A stretch of 64,000 nucleotides of DNA from a virus: positions 1 to 64,000 of the IMG/VR virus record IMGVR_UViG_3300021197_001468; one strand, 5' to 3'. The first letter of the stretch is position 1, and every line of letters starts with the position of its first letter. The position numbers and the translations under genes are program-made. Under the pieces are notes generated by a model. The model was given only the letters and a program-made list of their open reading frames with translations, was not told the origin of the DNA and made no database searches. Below are positions 56,113 to 64,000 of this stretch, piece after piece.

Positions 56113-56135
56113 CTCAGAGAAGGCGTGTAGCCTGG

Positions 56136-56504
56136 CTACTGAGCGATCAGCAGGACCGGCACCGAGCTCGAAGGGGACGTAGTGTCGCTGTTGGCGGCAC
56201 CGGTGACGCATCCGTACGAGACTGCTGTGCTGAAGATGAAGCCGTCCGACGTGGCGTAGACCAGCTTCTTGCCGCCCTGGACGGGGAGCACGAAGACGGG
56301 GATAGTGGTCCCCACTGTCGCGTCAGCAACGTCGTACATCTTGAAGTACACCGTTGTGCTGGTGTTCGCCGTGTTGTCGATCTCGACGCTGAGCACGGTG
56401 CTCGCGGCACCTGTGACGTTGTCCTGGGCCGTCGCGTTCGCAGCTGTGTCCGACACGACGATGTTGCCGAAGTAGGAGCCGAGGACGATTGTGTTTGCGG
56501 ACAT
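56136..56504 (-). CDS. 122-aa beta-rich virion protein
   Basis: ANTIVLGSYFGNIVVSDTAA, ASTVLSVEIDNTANTSTTVY, VYATSDGFIFSTAVSYGCVT. Ser/Thr/Val-rich beta protein of 122 residues. Its length equals that of its neighbour at 56512; the pair look like distant duplicates. Likely a surface (decoration or fibre) protein. It follows the 56512 gene by seven bases on minus. Confidence 0.75.
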   Translation of the reverse strand: MSANTIVLGSYFGNIVVSDTAANATAQDNVTGAASTVLSVEIDNTANTSTTVYFKMYDVADATVGTTIPVFVLPVQGGKKLVYATSDGFIFSTAVSYGCVTGAANSDTTSPSSSVPVLLIAQ

Positions 56505-56511
56505 GGCTGCC

Positions 56512-56880
56512 TCAGTCGGTCAGAATGACAACTTCGATGTTGGTCGCCGGGTTCGTCGAGCTCCCCGACTCATCCTGCTGCTGCGCCCCGCGCAGGGTCA
56601 GGCCCGTGGCGAACGCAAGACCATCAGGGAAGTGGACGCCCAGCGTCTGCCCCGCGGCCACCTTGAGGTTCATGGTGGGCACTGTAGCGCTCGTGGCAGA
56701 CTTCGCATTGTAGAGCTTGATGTACGCCGTCGCGGCACCCCCCTGGGTGTTCTTCATCACGATGCCGTAGATCGTGGCAGCCTTTCCGATGACATCACTG
56801 TCAGCGGTCGTGCTCACCTGCGTCTGCTTGATCAGCCGCTTGGTGGCCCGACTGTCCAGGATGAATGTCGAGAGTGCCAT
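56512..56880 (-). CDS. 122-aa beta-rich virion protein (paralogue-like)
   Basis: Start at the ATG with GGAGGAG three bases before it. ALSTFILDSRATKRLIKQTQ, then IYGIVMKNTQGGAATAYIKL and GQTLGVHFPDGLAFATGLTL. Same length and layout as the 56136 gene (beta strands with 'N...T..tAYiKLYna'-like pattern vs 'NTStTVYFKMYDv'). Part of the minus virion operon with the giant gene upstream. Possibly a capsid or tail surface protein. Confidence 0.75.
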   Translation of the reverse strand: MALSTFILDSRATKRLIKQTQVSTTADSDVIGKAATIYGIVMKNTQGGAATAYIKLYNAKSATSATVPTMNLKVAAGQTLGVHFPDGLAFATGLTLRGAQQQDESGSSTNPATNIEVVILTD

Positions 56881-56908
56881 CGACTCCTCCGATGCGTGAG
56901 TGTAGCAG

Positions 56909-59900
56909 TTATCGCGAGCTGGGGCGAACGGTTTCCATCTTCTCACGGGGCTCGTCGGACCTGCGTGCCTGAGCCCGCGTGATCTCTCCCGTCTGCACTC
57001 CCAGAATGGTCTGGGCCCAGATGACCATGCCCATGCGCGTCGTCGGGTAGGGGATCTCTACGACGGAGCCGTCGTCCCGCTCGATTGAGAAAGACTGGCC
57101 TGCGACCCCGGCCCGCTCGAGCGGAGTCCTCGTCATGGGCAGCTCTGACAGCATCATGCGGTTGAGCTCGTTCAGCCCCGTAGCAACGAACAGCGCCTGG
57201 TAGACGCCGGGGAACATGTAGTACCGAGTCTCGGTGAGGTTCCTCTGCGTACGAATCGGAAGGGGCATCGGCGACGGGATCTCATCAGAGAGCTCGTAGC
57301 GCATAGCGGAACTCTCTCCCTTCATGCCCAGCAGCCGCAAGTAGTCTCCGCGGGTGCGGATTCCCGGGTTGCCGTTCTTGTACTTCACCCACATGCCATC
57401 CGCGTACTTCTTCGCGCGAGCCTCACTCATGCCGTCCCTTCGACCCAGGCGGTAGCTGACTCGATGGAAGTCGTCCAAGATGTCGAAGTCGTCGCTCTTC
57501 CCAATCGCGTTGGGGTAGAAGATCGCCATCTGCACATCTTCTGAGTTCTTCAGCTTTCCCTTGTACGGCGAGAAGTACTTGTAGACGTAGTCCATCTGGT
57601 CTTCTGGGGTCATCGCCAGGAGTGCTTCGTTCGTTGTGCCCAGCGTGTCTCGCGCAGTCTTGTCCATGAACTGGATGAGACCCCGTGCAGATGACTTGCT
57701 GTTGGCGGCTTGATGATCGAACCGGCTCTCTGCCCGGATGGCATTTGCGAGATGCATCGGATCCATCTCAAGAGCCAGGGCGACGTCCGTGATCTTCTGC
57801 GCCAGCGTCGGGGTCAGCTTCGGGTACCTCGGGCCGTACTTGGACATAATCATGTCACGAGCGGCAGCGCCGTCAGTTCCGGCTTCGTCGAGCAGAGGCT
57901 TGTAAACCTCGATGTCGCCGAGCTCATTCATTTCGAGAAGCTGGTTGGCCTGGTCGACAGACATCACGCCGTCAGCCACGGCTTGATTGAGGTCGCTCTT
58001 CGCCGGGATCTTGATCAAGTCGAAGTCTGCGCGAGATGACTCGATGAACTTACCCAGGCGAGGCGATACTCGAATCGGAGTACCTGTCACGTCGCTCATA
58101 ACCAAGGGGAAGAAGAACTGATTCAGGATCGGAGCGCGCTCGATCTCTGCGATGTTGCGCACATTCTCCATCGCGACTTTCCCGTACGGGTAGCCCGCGC
58201 CCGCGTCAGGGCCCAGGTCAAGCCCCAGGGGCTCTGTGGCGATGCCCGCAGTCGACTGAGCCATGTCCAGGCCCGCGTTCATCATCAGCAGAATCAGACC
58301 TGCCCGAGCGGCGAGCTGACGCATGGCGCTCTCGACGGAGGACTCAGGAAGGTAGACCTCCTTGTAGGCGCGGTCGGGTGTGATCTGCGAAGACAGGCGG
58401 TAGAGGAGCTTCGCCTCTGGGGTGGGGACCAGCGGCACCGCAATCCCCAGGCGGTCCCGCATGAAAGTGCGGCGCGCTGAGGGGTCGGGCGCACGCACCG
58501 TGGACTGTGCGACGCGCTTGAGGAAGTCGCTCTTCTCGGCTGCTGCGAGGAACTGAGACGGACGGACGTACTCCTCGGCCCCGTAGGTCGAAGAGCCGAA
58601 ACCTCCGTACGCCTGGCCTTCGATGATGGCCGAGCCGCCACGAGCCATACCGCTGAGCATGGCGCGCAAGTACTTACGCTCCTGCGCGGGTATCCGGCCA
58701 GTACCGTCACGACCTGCGTAGCCGTACTCGAGGAACTCCCGCAGGTCAGCAGGCATCTCCTCCAGCGGAACCCAGTCCTTACGCTCCTTGCCCGCGTTGT
58801 ACTGAGCGAGCAAGAACTCGTAAGACGACGGCTTCATCTCCTCGATGGGCCCCATACCCACCAGGATCTGCATCTTGAACGTGGCGTAGTTCTGGCGATC
58901 TTCCTCGCTCAGCGAGCTCTCGGATACACCGAACTCGTCGACCATGCACTCGTACAGCAGGTACGTTGCGGCGTCTGCTGTCCGCGCCTGCCCACGCCTA
59001 AGCACGCCCATCCGATATGCCCCGGCGGGCGAAAACAGGTTGTTCATGAACTGGCGGTTGGCGTTCTTCTGGAAAGCCCAGAAGGGGAAGAGGACGTTGA
59101 CCCACCACTGCCGGTCGTTGTCAGCCATCGAGCCTGCGTAGTCGTACAACGCCCGCACCGAACTGCGGGCTGCCGTACGTGGGTCAGCGCCAAGCTCGAT
59201 CAGCGTGACCATCGCCCCGACCCGCTCACGCTCGGACCAGGCTTCTGCCGTGTCAGTGAGGTGGTTGCGCCACCACTCCATGCCGTTCGCGATGCCCACA
59301 CCGCCACGGTCTCCCAGCATCTGCGCCTGGTCCTTCTGAGCCTCCTTCAGCGTCTTACCCAGCTGAGACACGTCGAACGAGGCGAAGATTCCTTCCTCCA
59401 CAGCAATCTGCCGAAGCTGCTTGGCATCGTAGAGGTTGCCGCCCAGGTTCATCACCCCGTCGCGCCCGTCCAGGATGTCGTTGACTTCGACGCGCCACTT
59501 CGAGTTGGAGACCAGACGGCTGACGATGTTGGCTGCCTTGTCGCCGCCGCGCTGGATGACGCGCCGGAACTTCTCGGGAGCCTGGGGGTCGCGGACAGCC
59601 GCTGCGGCGAGCACAACGCTCATCCCGGGCAATGTGGCGAAGTCATTCGCGATGACGCGCATCGTGGACGCGGTTGCAGCGCGGAACCCGATCTCCATAC
59701 CCAACTGGTTGAAGTGGTCATAGGTGTTCATGAAGAAGTAGCGCTGCTTGATGAGATACGCGCCACGGACCATCGAGATCTTCAAGAAGCGGTTGTACAC
59801 ATCCCAAAGGGAGCCGAAGTACCTGAAGTCCTCGGAGTCCATCCGCTTGACCAGACCACGCGAGAGCGCGTTCGACAAGCGATCTCGGGCTGCCTTCGGG

Positions 59901-62900
59901 ACGAAGAAGTCCGGAGCGAGCACTGAGTCCTTGAAGAACTCAGGGTTCATCCCAAACGTGCGCGCGATGTTCTCGACCTTCGGAACCATCTCGGGGGCGA
60001 TTGTCATGCCCCGAGACCACTGCTCGAACGCGTTCATCGTGTCCGCGTCGATGTACATTCCGTAGTTCGCCCAGTCCTGACGAACCCGAGACGCTGTCCC
60101 ATTCGCACCGATAATCACCGCAGCCCGAGCCATGGCGCTCTCGCGAGAGTGAGCCCCGAACTTCTTCTTCGCCTGGCTCTGCTGTGCCGCGCCGAGGATC
60201 TCCTCCAAGAAGTCCCGCACGCCCTGCTCAGACGAAGACGCAGCTTGCTTGTAAACAGCACCGCCTCCCGCAGAAGTCCCGGACTTACGCCCGATCACTC
60301 CTGTGTGGTACAGGAATGCCTCGAACGCCTGATAGCCCACCGGGCTGAGGACCTCGGCTTCTCCAGGAGCCACCATCGTCGTGGTGTAGTCCTTGAACAC
60401 TTCCATGCTGCTGCTCTTGCCCGAGCGGAACAGCTTGTTGACAGCCGCCACGGCGCGGTTGAAAGAGGGAGTCGCCAGCTTGCCCTGCGACACGGTAGCG
60501 CCGCCCCCGGCGGCCACGGTCACCCCATTCCTCTCCCGCACGCCTACGGCGTTCCCGAAAGTCTGCAACGCACTCTTCTCCGCAGGAGTGAGGACGTTGT
60601 CGACATAGGTAGCAATCTCCCTTCGGAGGTCGCCGAACTTGTCGGTTCCGCTGGTCAAAGCAGGGCGACCGCCTCGACGGAACGAGGCCAAGCCTCCCGA
60701 CAAGTATACCACAAGCTGGTCGAGTGCGTCGGCGCGCTGAGCGTCTTTTTTCGCCGAAACATACTCGGTGGTCAGTCGCACAGAGTCGCCGACTGCCTGC
60801 TCTACCCGACGCACTCCCCCCAGCATCTTCTCCCGAATGACAGGAGACACGTTCGCCAGGTCTACGAACTCGTCTGCCCCGAGCATAGTCTTGCCCGCGA
60901 TCTCCACCAAGGGGCGCGCCTTGTCCATGAAACGGGCAGCGCGAATGTCTCCGCGACTGATGAGCTCCTGCGCAGTCTCCTCACCGAAAACCTTGACCAG
61001 CTGAGCTCTCTGGTTCGCCATCTCGACGGCACTTTCGCGGCTCGTCCGGGTGAAGTCGTAGAAGGACTCCGTGAACGTGGGCGCGCGCTTCCGGTCCTGC
61101 AGCAGGCGAGTACGGAAAGGCTCTGCCATCAGCATCGACTGGACTGAGTCACCGGACTCGTCGTATGTCTGCTGCATCTCACGAAGGCGTTCAGCCGTGT
61201 AGGTGTAGGAGTTGCCGTCCTTGACCTGGTCGGGGAACAGCTGGGGGAAGATCGGCTTGCTCGTCTCAAGAACGACGGTACCGCCGCGAGTGCGCTTCCC
61301 GCCTTCGGGCAGCCGACGCATCAGCTCAGCCAGATCGACGTCGGTCCCAACCCGGCTTGCTTCGTCGACAACGCGCTCCAGGAAGGGCTTGCCAGGCCGT
61401 GCGATCTTTGATACACTGGAACCACGAAGAGCCTTGATCTTCTTCTGAAGAAGCCCAAGCACAGTGGGAAGTGGGTCACCGTCTGCGGGCAAGTCCTTCA
61501 GGAGCGGGGTGAACACCTGAGCGATGTCGTCGGCGACGTCCGCTCCAAGCGTCCGGGCCACCCGGAACGCCTGCGTGTAGTCGTCGCGCATTGCCTGGAA
61601 CACCGGCTTCAGCCCGTCTGCGTCGGCTGCCAGTTCGTTGTTCTTGATGAACGTACCCAGGATGTCGCTCAGGACCTCGTCGGCCAGACGGAGGTTCTCA
61701 GGTGTTCCAGTCAGCACGCTTCCGCTGCGGCCCACGTCGATGCCTCGTCCGCGGATGATGACTGCGATGCCTTCGACTGTATCGGCGGGCAGGTCCCTGA
61801 TGAGAATGCGCGCAGTCGCTCCAACGAGCGTCTCCAGCTCCTCTCCCTCGAAGCCCTTGAGCAGGGCGCGGCTGTCCTCGGCGAAGCGCAGCACGGGGTC
61901 GGCGGGGGCGCTCGGAGTCGGCGCGCTGGGAGGCGCGGCGCTGAGCAGGATGTCCCCGCTGTCCCGCGGCGAGGAGCGGTAGCTGAACAGGGTGCGGTCG
62001 TCTCCGGCTCTACGCGTAAAGCGGACCTTCTCGGCGCTGGGGTCCAGCGACATCACTACTGTCTGAGAGGGGAACATCGCGCGATCGATACCGCTTAGCG
62101 CACCTCCCTTGCTCGCATAGTCGTTGACGTTGTTCAAGATGACAGCGTCGTGCCCGAGGTCTCGGCCCACCCGAGCCACGTCGTCAGTGAACGTCAACGG
62201 GGCGGTGAGCTGAGTGAACTGCTCGTCCGTCAGCGGCTGATACCGAGATGATGCGTCGGCTCTTTCAGGCAGAGGAATCGAGCGCCCCTGGTCAAAACCG
62301 CGGACAACCTCACCATCTCCCACACCGGAAACCAGATTACCCACGCGCGTCAGCCGGGCCATTCTCTGGCTCGTGTCACTGCCTTGTGTGTAGTCTTCTC
62401 CACGTCCAAGCGGAAAATACTGACCGTAGCGCGGAGGAGGTGCACCCAGAAACATCTCCTCGAGAGCTTTTGTCGCCTTTTCTTCCGCAGCGCTCTTGAG
62501 GTTGAACAGCTCTGCGCGAGAGCGGAGCGTCGGAGGACTGGGGAAATCTGGGTACTTGGTCTCGTACCAAATCACAGCGTCGAGCTCATCGGTGAGCCTC
62601 CGCGTCTCCTCCAGCGCGGCACGAGCACGAATCACCTGGGGCGATGAGAGATTGATTGTGCTTGCAGCCGTCAAAGGTATCTTCGTGTAGTCCCCGCCCA
62701 GAGCGTCGATTACGAGAGGATTGTCCGACTTGGTAAACGCAGTGACGACACCCTCCGCATCAGCGTCTCCGCGTCCCACGTAAGTCGAGGCAAGGTCCGC
62801 TGCTCCGCTGAAAAGGGTTCCTTCCGAAGACTTCAGTTTGCCGGGGTCGACCCCTTCGCGTAGCAGTGATTCGACATCTGGCGTGTAGTGCGCCGTCTGA

Positions 62901-64000
62901 ATCACAACGGGCTCACCTGTCCGCACAGCCAAAGACCCCCCGCGATCTTCGACTTTCGCAATCGCTTTGTCTCCTGCCCATGCGAGAATCTGCTCGTCAA
63001 CGTCACCGGCGACAGAAGCCGGGTCGGCCATAGCGGTCGTCCCTTCGAGGGGGCGGTAGGACATCAGCGTCGTTCCGCCGTCTTCTCCCGTCTTGACGAA
63101 GCCGCTGGCTTCCAGATGGTTCACGAGTCGCGGGTTGACGACCTCAACATTCATGGTCGCGCTGGGGCTCGCCTCCAGAATCTCTGTGTCGAACCTCAGC
63201 AGCGCGTCGTCGATCAACTCGGTGCCCAAACCGTTGCCGCGGTAGGCGGGGTCGATCACCACGTCGAACGAGTAGTTGTCCCCAACGAGCGAATCGAACA
63301 GAACGCCCGCGATATCGCCGTCTTCGTCGACGAGAACAGTGTTGACATCCTTGTCGCTCAGAATGTTTACGCCGTTGGTTTTAGCGAACGCAAAGGGGTC
63401 GGGAACTACGGCGAGCTCATCGAGCTCATCCAGGCTCAAGCGAGACAGATTCAGGTTGTTGGTCGGGACGTCGAGAGCCGCCCGCCCGGTAGCCGTGCGC
63501 CTGATTGAGGCACTGCGAGAAGCCAGACTGAGGAACTCGTCGCTCGCGTCAATGACTTCCTCGAACGCGGTGCGTTCGCCCGGTGACACCGGCTTACCCT
63601 TGTTGAACAGCCGCGCGATGAGGTCGACGAACTCGGTGAAGACAGAGCCCTTCGTAGACTGCGACATCGGAGGAAGAGTCTTGAGGTAGTTCGTGACGAT
63701 GCCATTGCTCATCGCGTGCGAAATGATCTCGGTAGCTTTCGAGTAGTCGCTACCCGTAGGTCCGAGCACCGCCGTCTTACTGATGTAGTTGTACGTGCCG
63801 TTGAGAAAAGCCACATCATCCGCTGTGCGTGACGCCTCCGGGATCTTTTCGATCTGACTTTTCCGCTTATTTGCTGCGTCCATCACGTAATCAGCCAGCG
63901 AGATCAGACGGTCCCGCGACTTACGCAGAGGACTCCCCTTCGGCGCGTACTCTGCGGCGCGCAGCGCAGGCGTCGTCGCTGCGTGGAGAAGCTCATGAGT
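56909..64000 (-). CDS. Giant polyvalent virion protein, C-terminal 2,363 codons (partial at right edge)
   Basis: The frame is open from the edge to TGA/TAG at 56909. The first visible residues are THELLHAAT, a zincin HExxH (about residues 2-6), with Glu of KATEIISHAMSN (about 88-100) the probable third ligand. Then come a GNAT acetyltransferase (about 210-320; DPAYRGNGLGTELIDDAL) and an ADP-ribosyltransferase-like domain (about 368-665; SSEGTLFSGAADLASTY and GHDAVILNNVND). A long helical middle follows, with an LPD38-like segment. Near residues 2070-2220 is a lytic transglycosylase (IRAESRFDHQAANSKSSARG, LIQFMDKTA). Such polyvalent proteins are packaged and ejected, acting on host wall, proteins and defences. 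It is probably one gene with the 1-2568 frame. Confidence 0.88.
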   Translation of the reverse strand, partial: THELLHAATTPALRAAEYAPKGSPLRKSRDRLISLADYVMDAANKRKSQIEKIPEASRTADDVAFLNGTYNYISKTAVLGPTGSDYSKATEIISHAMSNGIVTNYLKTLPPMSQSTKGSVFTEFVDLIARLFNKGKPVSPGERTAFEEVIDASDEFLSLASRSASIRRTATGRAALDVPTNNLNLSRLSLDELDELAVVPDPFAFAKTNGVNILSDKDVNTVLVDEDGDIAGVLFDSLVGDNYSFDVVIDPAYRGNGLGTELIDDALLRFDTEILEASPSATMNVEVVNPRLVNHLEASGFVKTGEDGGTTLMSYRPLEGTTAMADPASVAGDVDEQILAWAGDKAIAKVEDRGGSLAVRTGEPVVIQTAHYTPDVESLLREGVDPGKLKSSEGTLFSGAADLASTYVGRGDADAEGVVTAFTKSDNPLVIDALGGDYTKIPLTAASTINLSSPQVIRARAALEETRRLTDELDAVIWYETKYPDFPSPPTLRSRAELFNLKSAAEEKATKALEEMFLGAPPPRYGQYFPLGRGEDYTQGSDTSQRMARLTRVGNLVSGVGDGEVVRGFDQGRSIPLPERADASSRYQPLTDEQFTQLTAPLTFTDDVARVGRDLGHDAVILNNVNDYASKGGALSGIDRAMFPSQTVVMSLDPSAEKVRFTRRAGDDRTLFSYRSSPRDSGDILLSAAPPSAPTPSAPADPVLRFAEDSRALLKGFEGEELETLVGATARILIRDLPADTVEGIAVIIRGRGIDVGRSGSVLTGTPENLRLADEVLSDILGTFIKNNELAADADGLKPVFQAMRDDYTQAFRVARTLGADVADDIAQVFTPLLKDLPADGDPLPTVLGLLQKKIKALRGSSVSKIARPGKPFLERVVDEASRVGTDVDLAELMRRLPEGGKRTRGGTVVLETSKPIFPQLFPDQVKDGNSYTYTAERLREMQQTYDESGDSVQSMLMAEPFRTRLLQDRKRAPTFTESFYDFTRTSRESAVEMANQRAQLVKVFGEETAQELISRGDIRAARFMDKARPLVEIAGKTMLGADEFVDLANVSPVIREKMLGGVRRVEQAVGDSVRLTTEYVSAKKDAQRADALDQLVVYLSGGLASFRRGGRPALTSGTDKFGDLRREIATYVDNVLTPAEKSALQTFGNAVGVRERNGVTVAAGGGATVSQGKLATPSFNRAVAAVNKLFRSGKSSSMEVFKDYTTTMVAPGEAEVLSPVGYQAFEAFLYHTGVIGRKSGTSAGGGAVYKQAASSSEQGVRDFLEEILGAAQQSQAKKKFGAHSRESAMARAAVIIGANGTASRVRQDWANYGMYIDADTMNAFEQWSRGMTIAPEMVPKVENIARTFGMNPEFFKDSVLAPDFFVPKAARDRLSNALSRGLVKRMDSEDFRYFGSLWDVYNRFLKISMVRGAYLIKQRYFFMNTYDHFNQLGMEIGFRAATASTMRVIANDFATLPGMSVVLAAAAVRDPQAPEKFRRVIQRGGDKAANIVSRLVSNSKWRVEVNDILDGRDGVMNLGGNLYDAKQLRQIAVEEGIFASFDVSQLGKTLKEAQKDQAQMLGDRGGVGIANGMEWWRNHLTDTAEAWSERERVGAMVTLIELGADPRTAARSSVRALYDYAGSMADNDRQWWVNVLFPFWAFQKNANRQFMNNLFSPAGAYRMGVLRRGQARTADAATYLLYECMVDEFGVSESSLSEEDRQNYATFKMQILVGMGPIEEMKPSSYEFLLAQYNAGKERKDWVPLEEMPADLREFLEYGYAGRDGTGRIPAQERKYLRAMLSGMARGGSAIIEGQAYGGFGSSTYGAEEYVRPSQFLAAAEKSDFLKRVAQSTVRAPDPSARRTFMRDRLGIAVPLVPTPEAKLLYRLSSQITPDRAYKEVYLPESSVESAMRQLAARAGLILLMMNAGLDMAQSTAGIATEPLGLDLGPDAGAGYPYGKVAMENVRNIAEIERAPILNQFFFPLVMSDVTGTPIRVSPRLGKFIESSRADFDLIKIPAKSDLNQAVADGVMSVDQANQLLEMNELGDIEVYKPLLDEAGTDGAAARDMIMSKYGPRYPKLTPTLAQKITDVALALEMDPMHLANAIRAESRFDHQAANSKSSARGLIQFMDKTARDTLGTTNEALLAMTPEDQMDYVYKYFSPYKGKLKNSEDVQMAIFYPNAIGKSDDFDILDDFHRVSYRLGRRDGMSEARAKKYADGMWVKYKNGNPGIRTRGDYLRLLGMKGESSAMRYELSDEIPSPMPLPIRTQRNLTETRYYMFPGVYQALFVATGLNELNRMMLSELPMTRTPLERAGVAGQSFSIERDDGSVVEIPYPTTRMGMVIWAQTILGVQTGEITRAQARRSDEPREKMETVRPSSR

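Overview
The window looks like almost all of the genome of one lytic, tailed, podovirus-like bacteriophage, GC-rich and densely coded. I see terminase, portal, scaffold, major capsid, decoration and nozzle-like tail proteins, a phage replication set and a lysis cassette. There is no integrase, tRNA, rRNA, insertion sequence or CRISPR array. The promoters I can read are of host sigma-70 type (TTGACA, 17-base spacer, TATRNT-like -10), and no phage RNA polymerase was recognised. The host cannot be named; a Gram-negative host is suggested by a lysis cassette with an amidase and small membrane proteins.

Layout. 1-17636 (minus) holds small basic head-associated proteins, major capsid, decoration protein, connector/tail proteins, a nozzle beta-propeller, fibre-like proteins, internal virion proteins and the first 856 codons of a giant gene that runs off the left edge. 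17682-25464 (plus, divergent across 45 bp) holds large terminase, several unknown head genes, portal, a zinc-ribbon protein and scaffold. 25466-34000 is an accessory/early region with many tiny genes separated by stem-loops and purine-rich leaders, a DUF932-type protein, a Gp88-type protein, a terminase-small-subunit-like HTH protein, and three clusters of a dispersed GTCCGGTAGCAGTCCGG repeat. 33.3-33.9 kb is a gene-poor island packed with GCTACA/TGTAGC words. 33942-51502 (plus) carries small coupled genes and the DNA module: SNF2-like helicase, Cas4/RecB-like nuclease, Sak4-like ATPase, SSB-like protein, Dam methylase, a UDG-like/PolA fusion, a Rad50/SbcC-like ATPase and a DUF927-type helicase. 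51557-56112 (plus) has an HTH regulator, tail-tip proteins and the lysis cassette (membrane protein, amidase with an EF-hand loop, two further membrane proteins). 56136-64000 (minus) holds two small virion-like proteins and 2,363 codons of a giant polyvalent protein running off the right edge, with zincin, GNAT, ADP-ribosyltransferase-like and lytic transglycosylase domains.

The left-edge and right-edge minus-strand frames are probably one gene cut by linearisation of a circular or permuted genome only slightly longer than 64 kb. The left part ends in the type of segment that precedes a zincin in phage polyvalent proteins, and the right part begins with the HELLH zincin motif. If so, the protein exceeds 3,219 residues and is delivered with the virion.

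How the genes work together. Terminase, portal, scaffold and capsid build and fill the head. The 510-aa, 145-aa and 750-aa proteins close it and form the short tail, with the 541-, 292-, 252- and 350-aa proteins as likely fibres or tips. The 201-, 978-, 350-aa and giant proteins are candidate ejected internal proteins, and the transglycosylase would open the wall. The DNA module replicates and recombines the genome, and the amidase cassette ends the infection.
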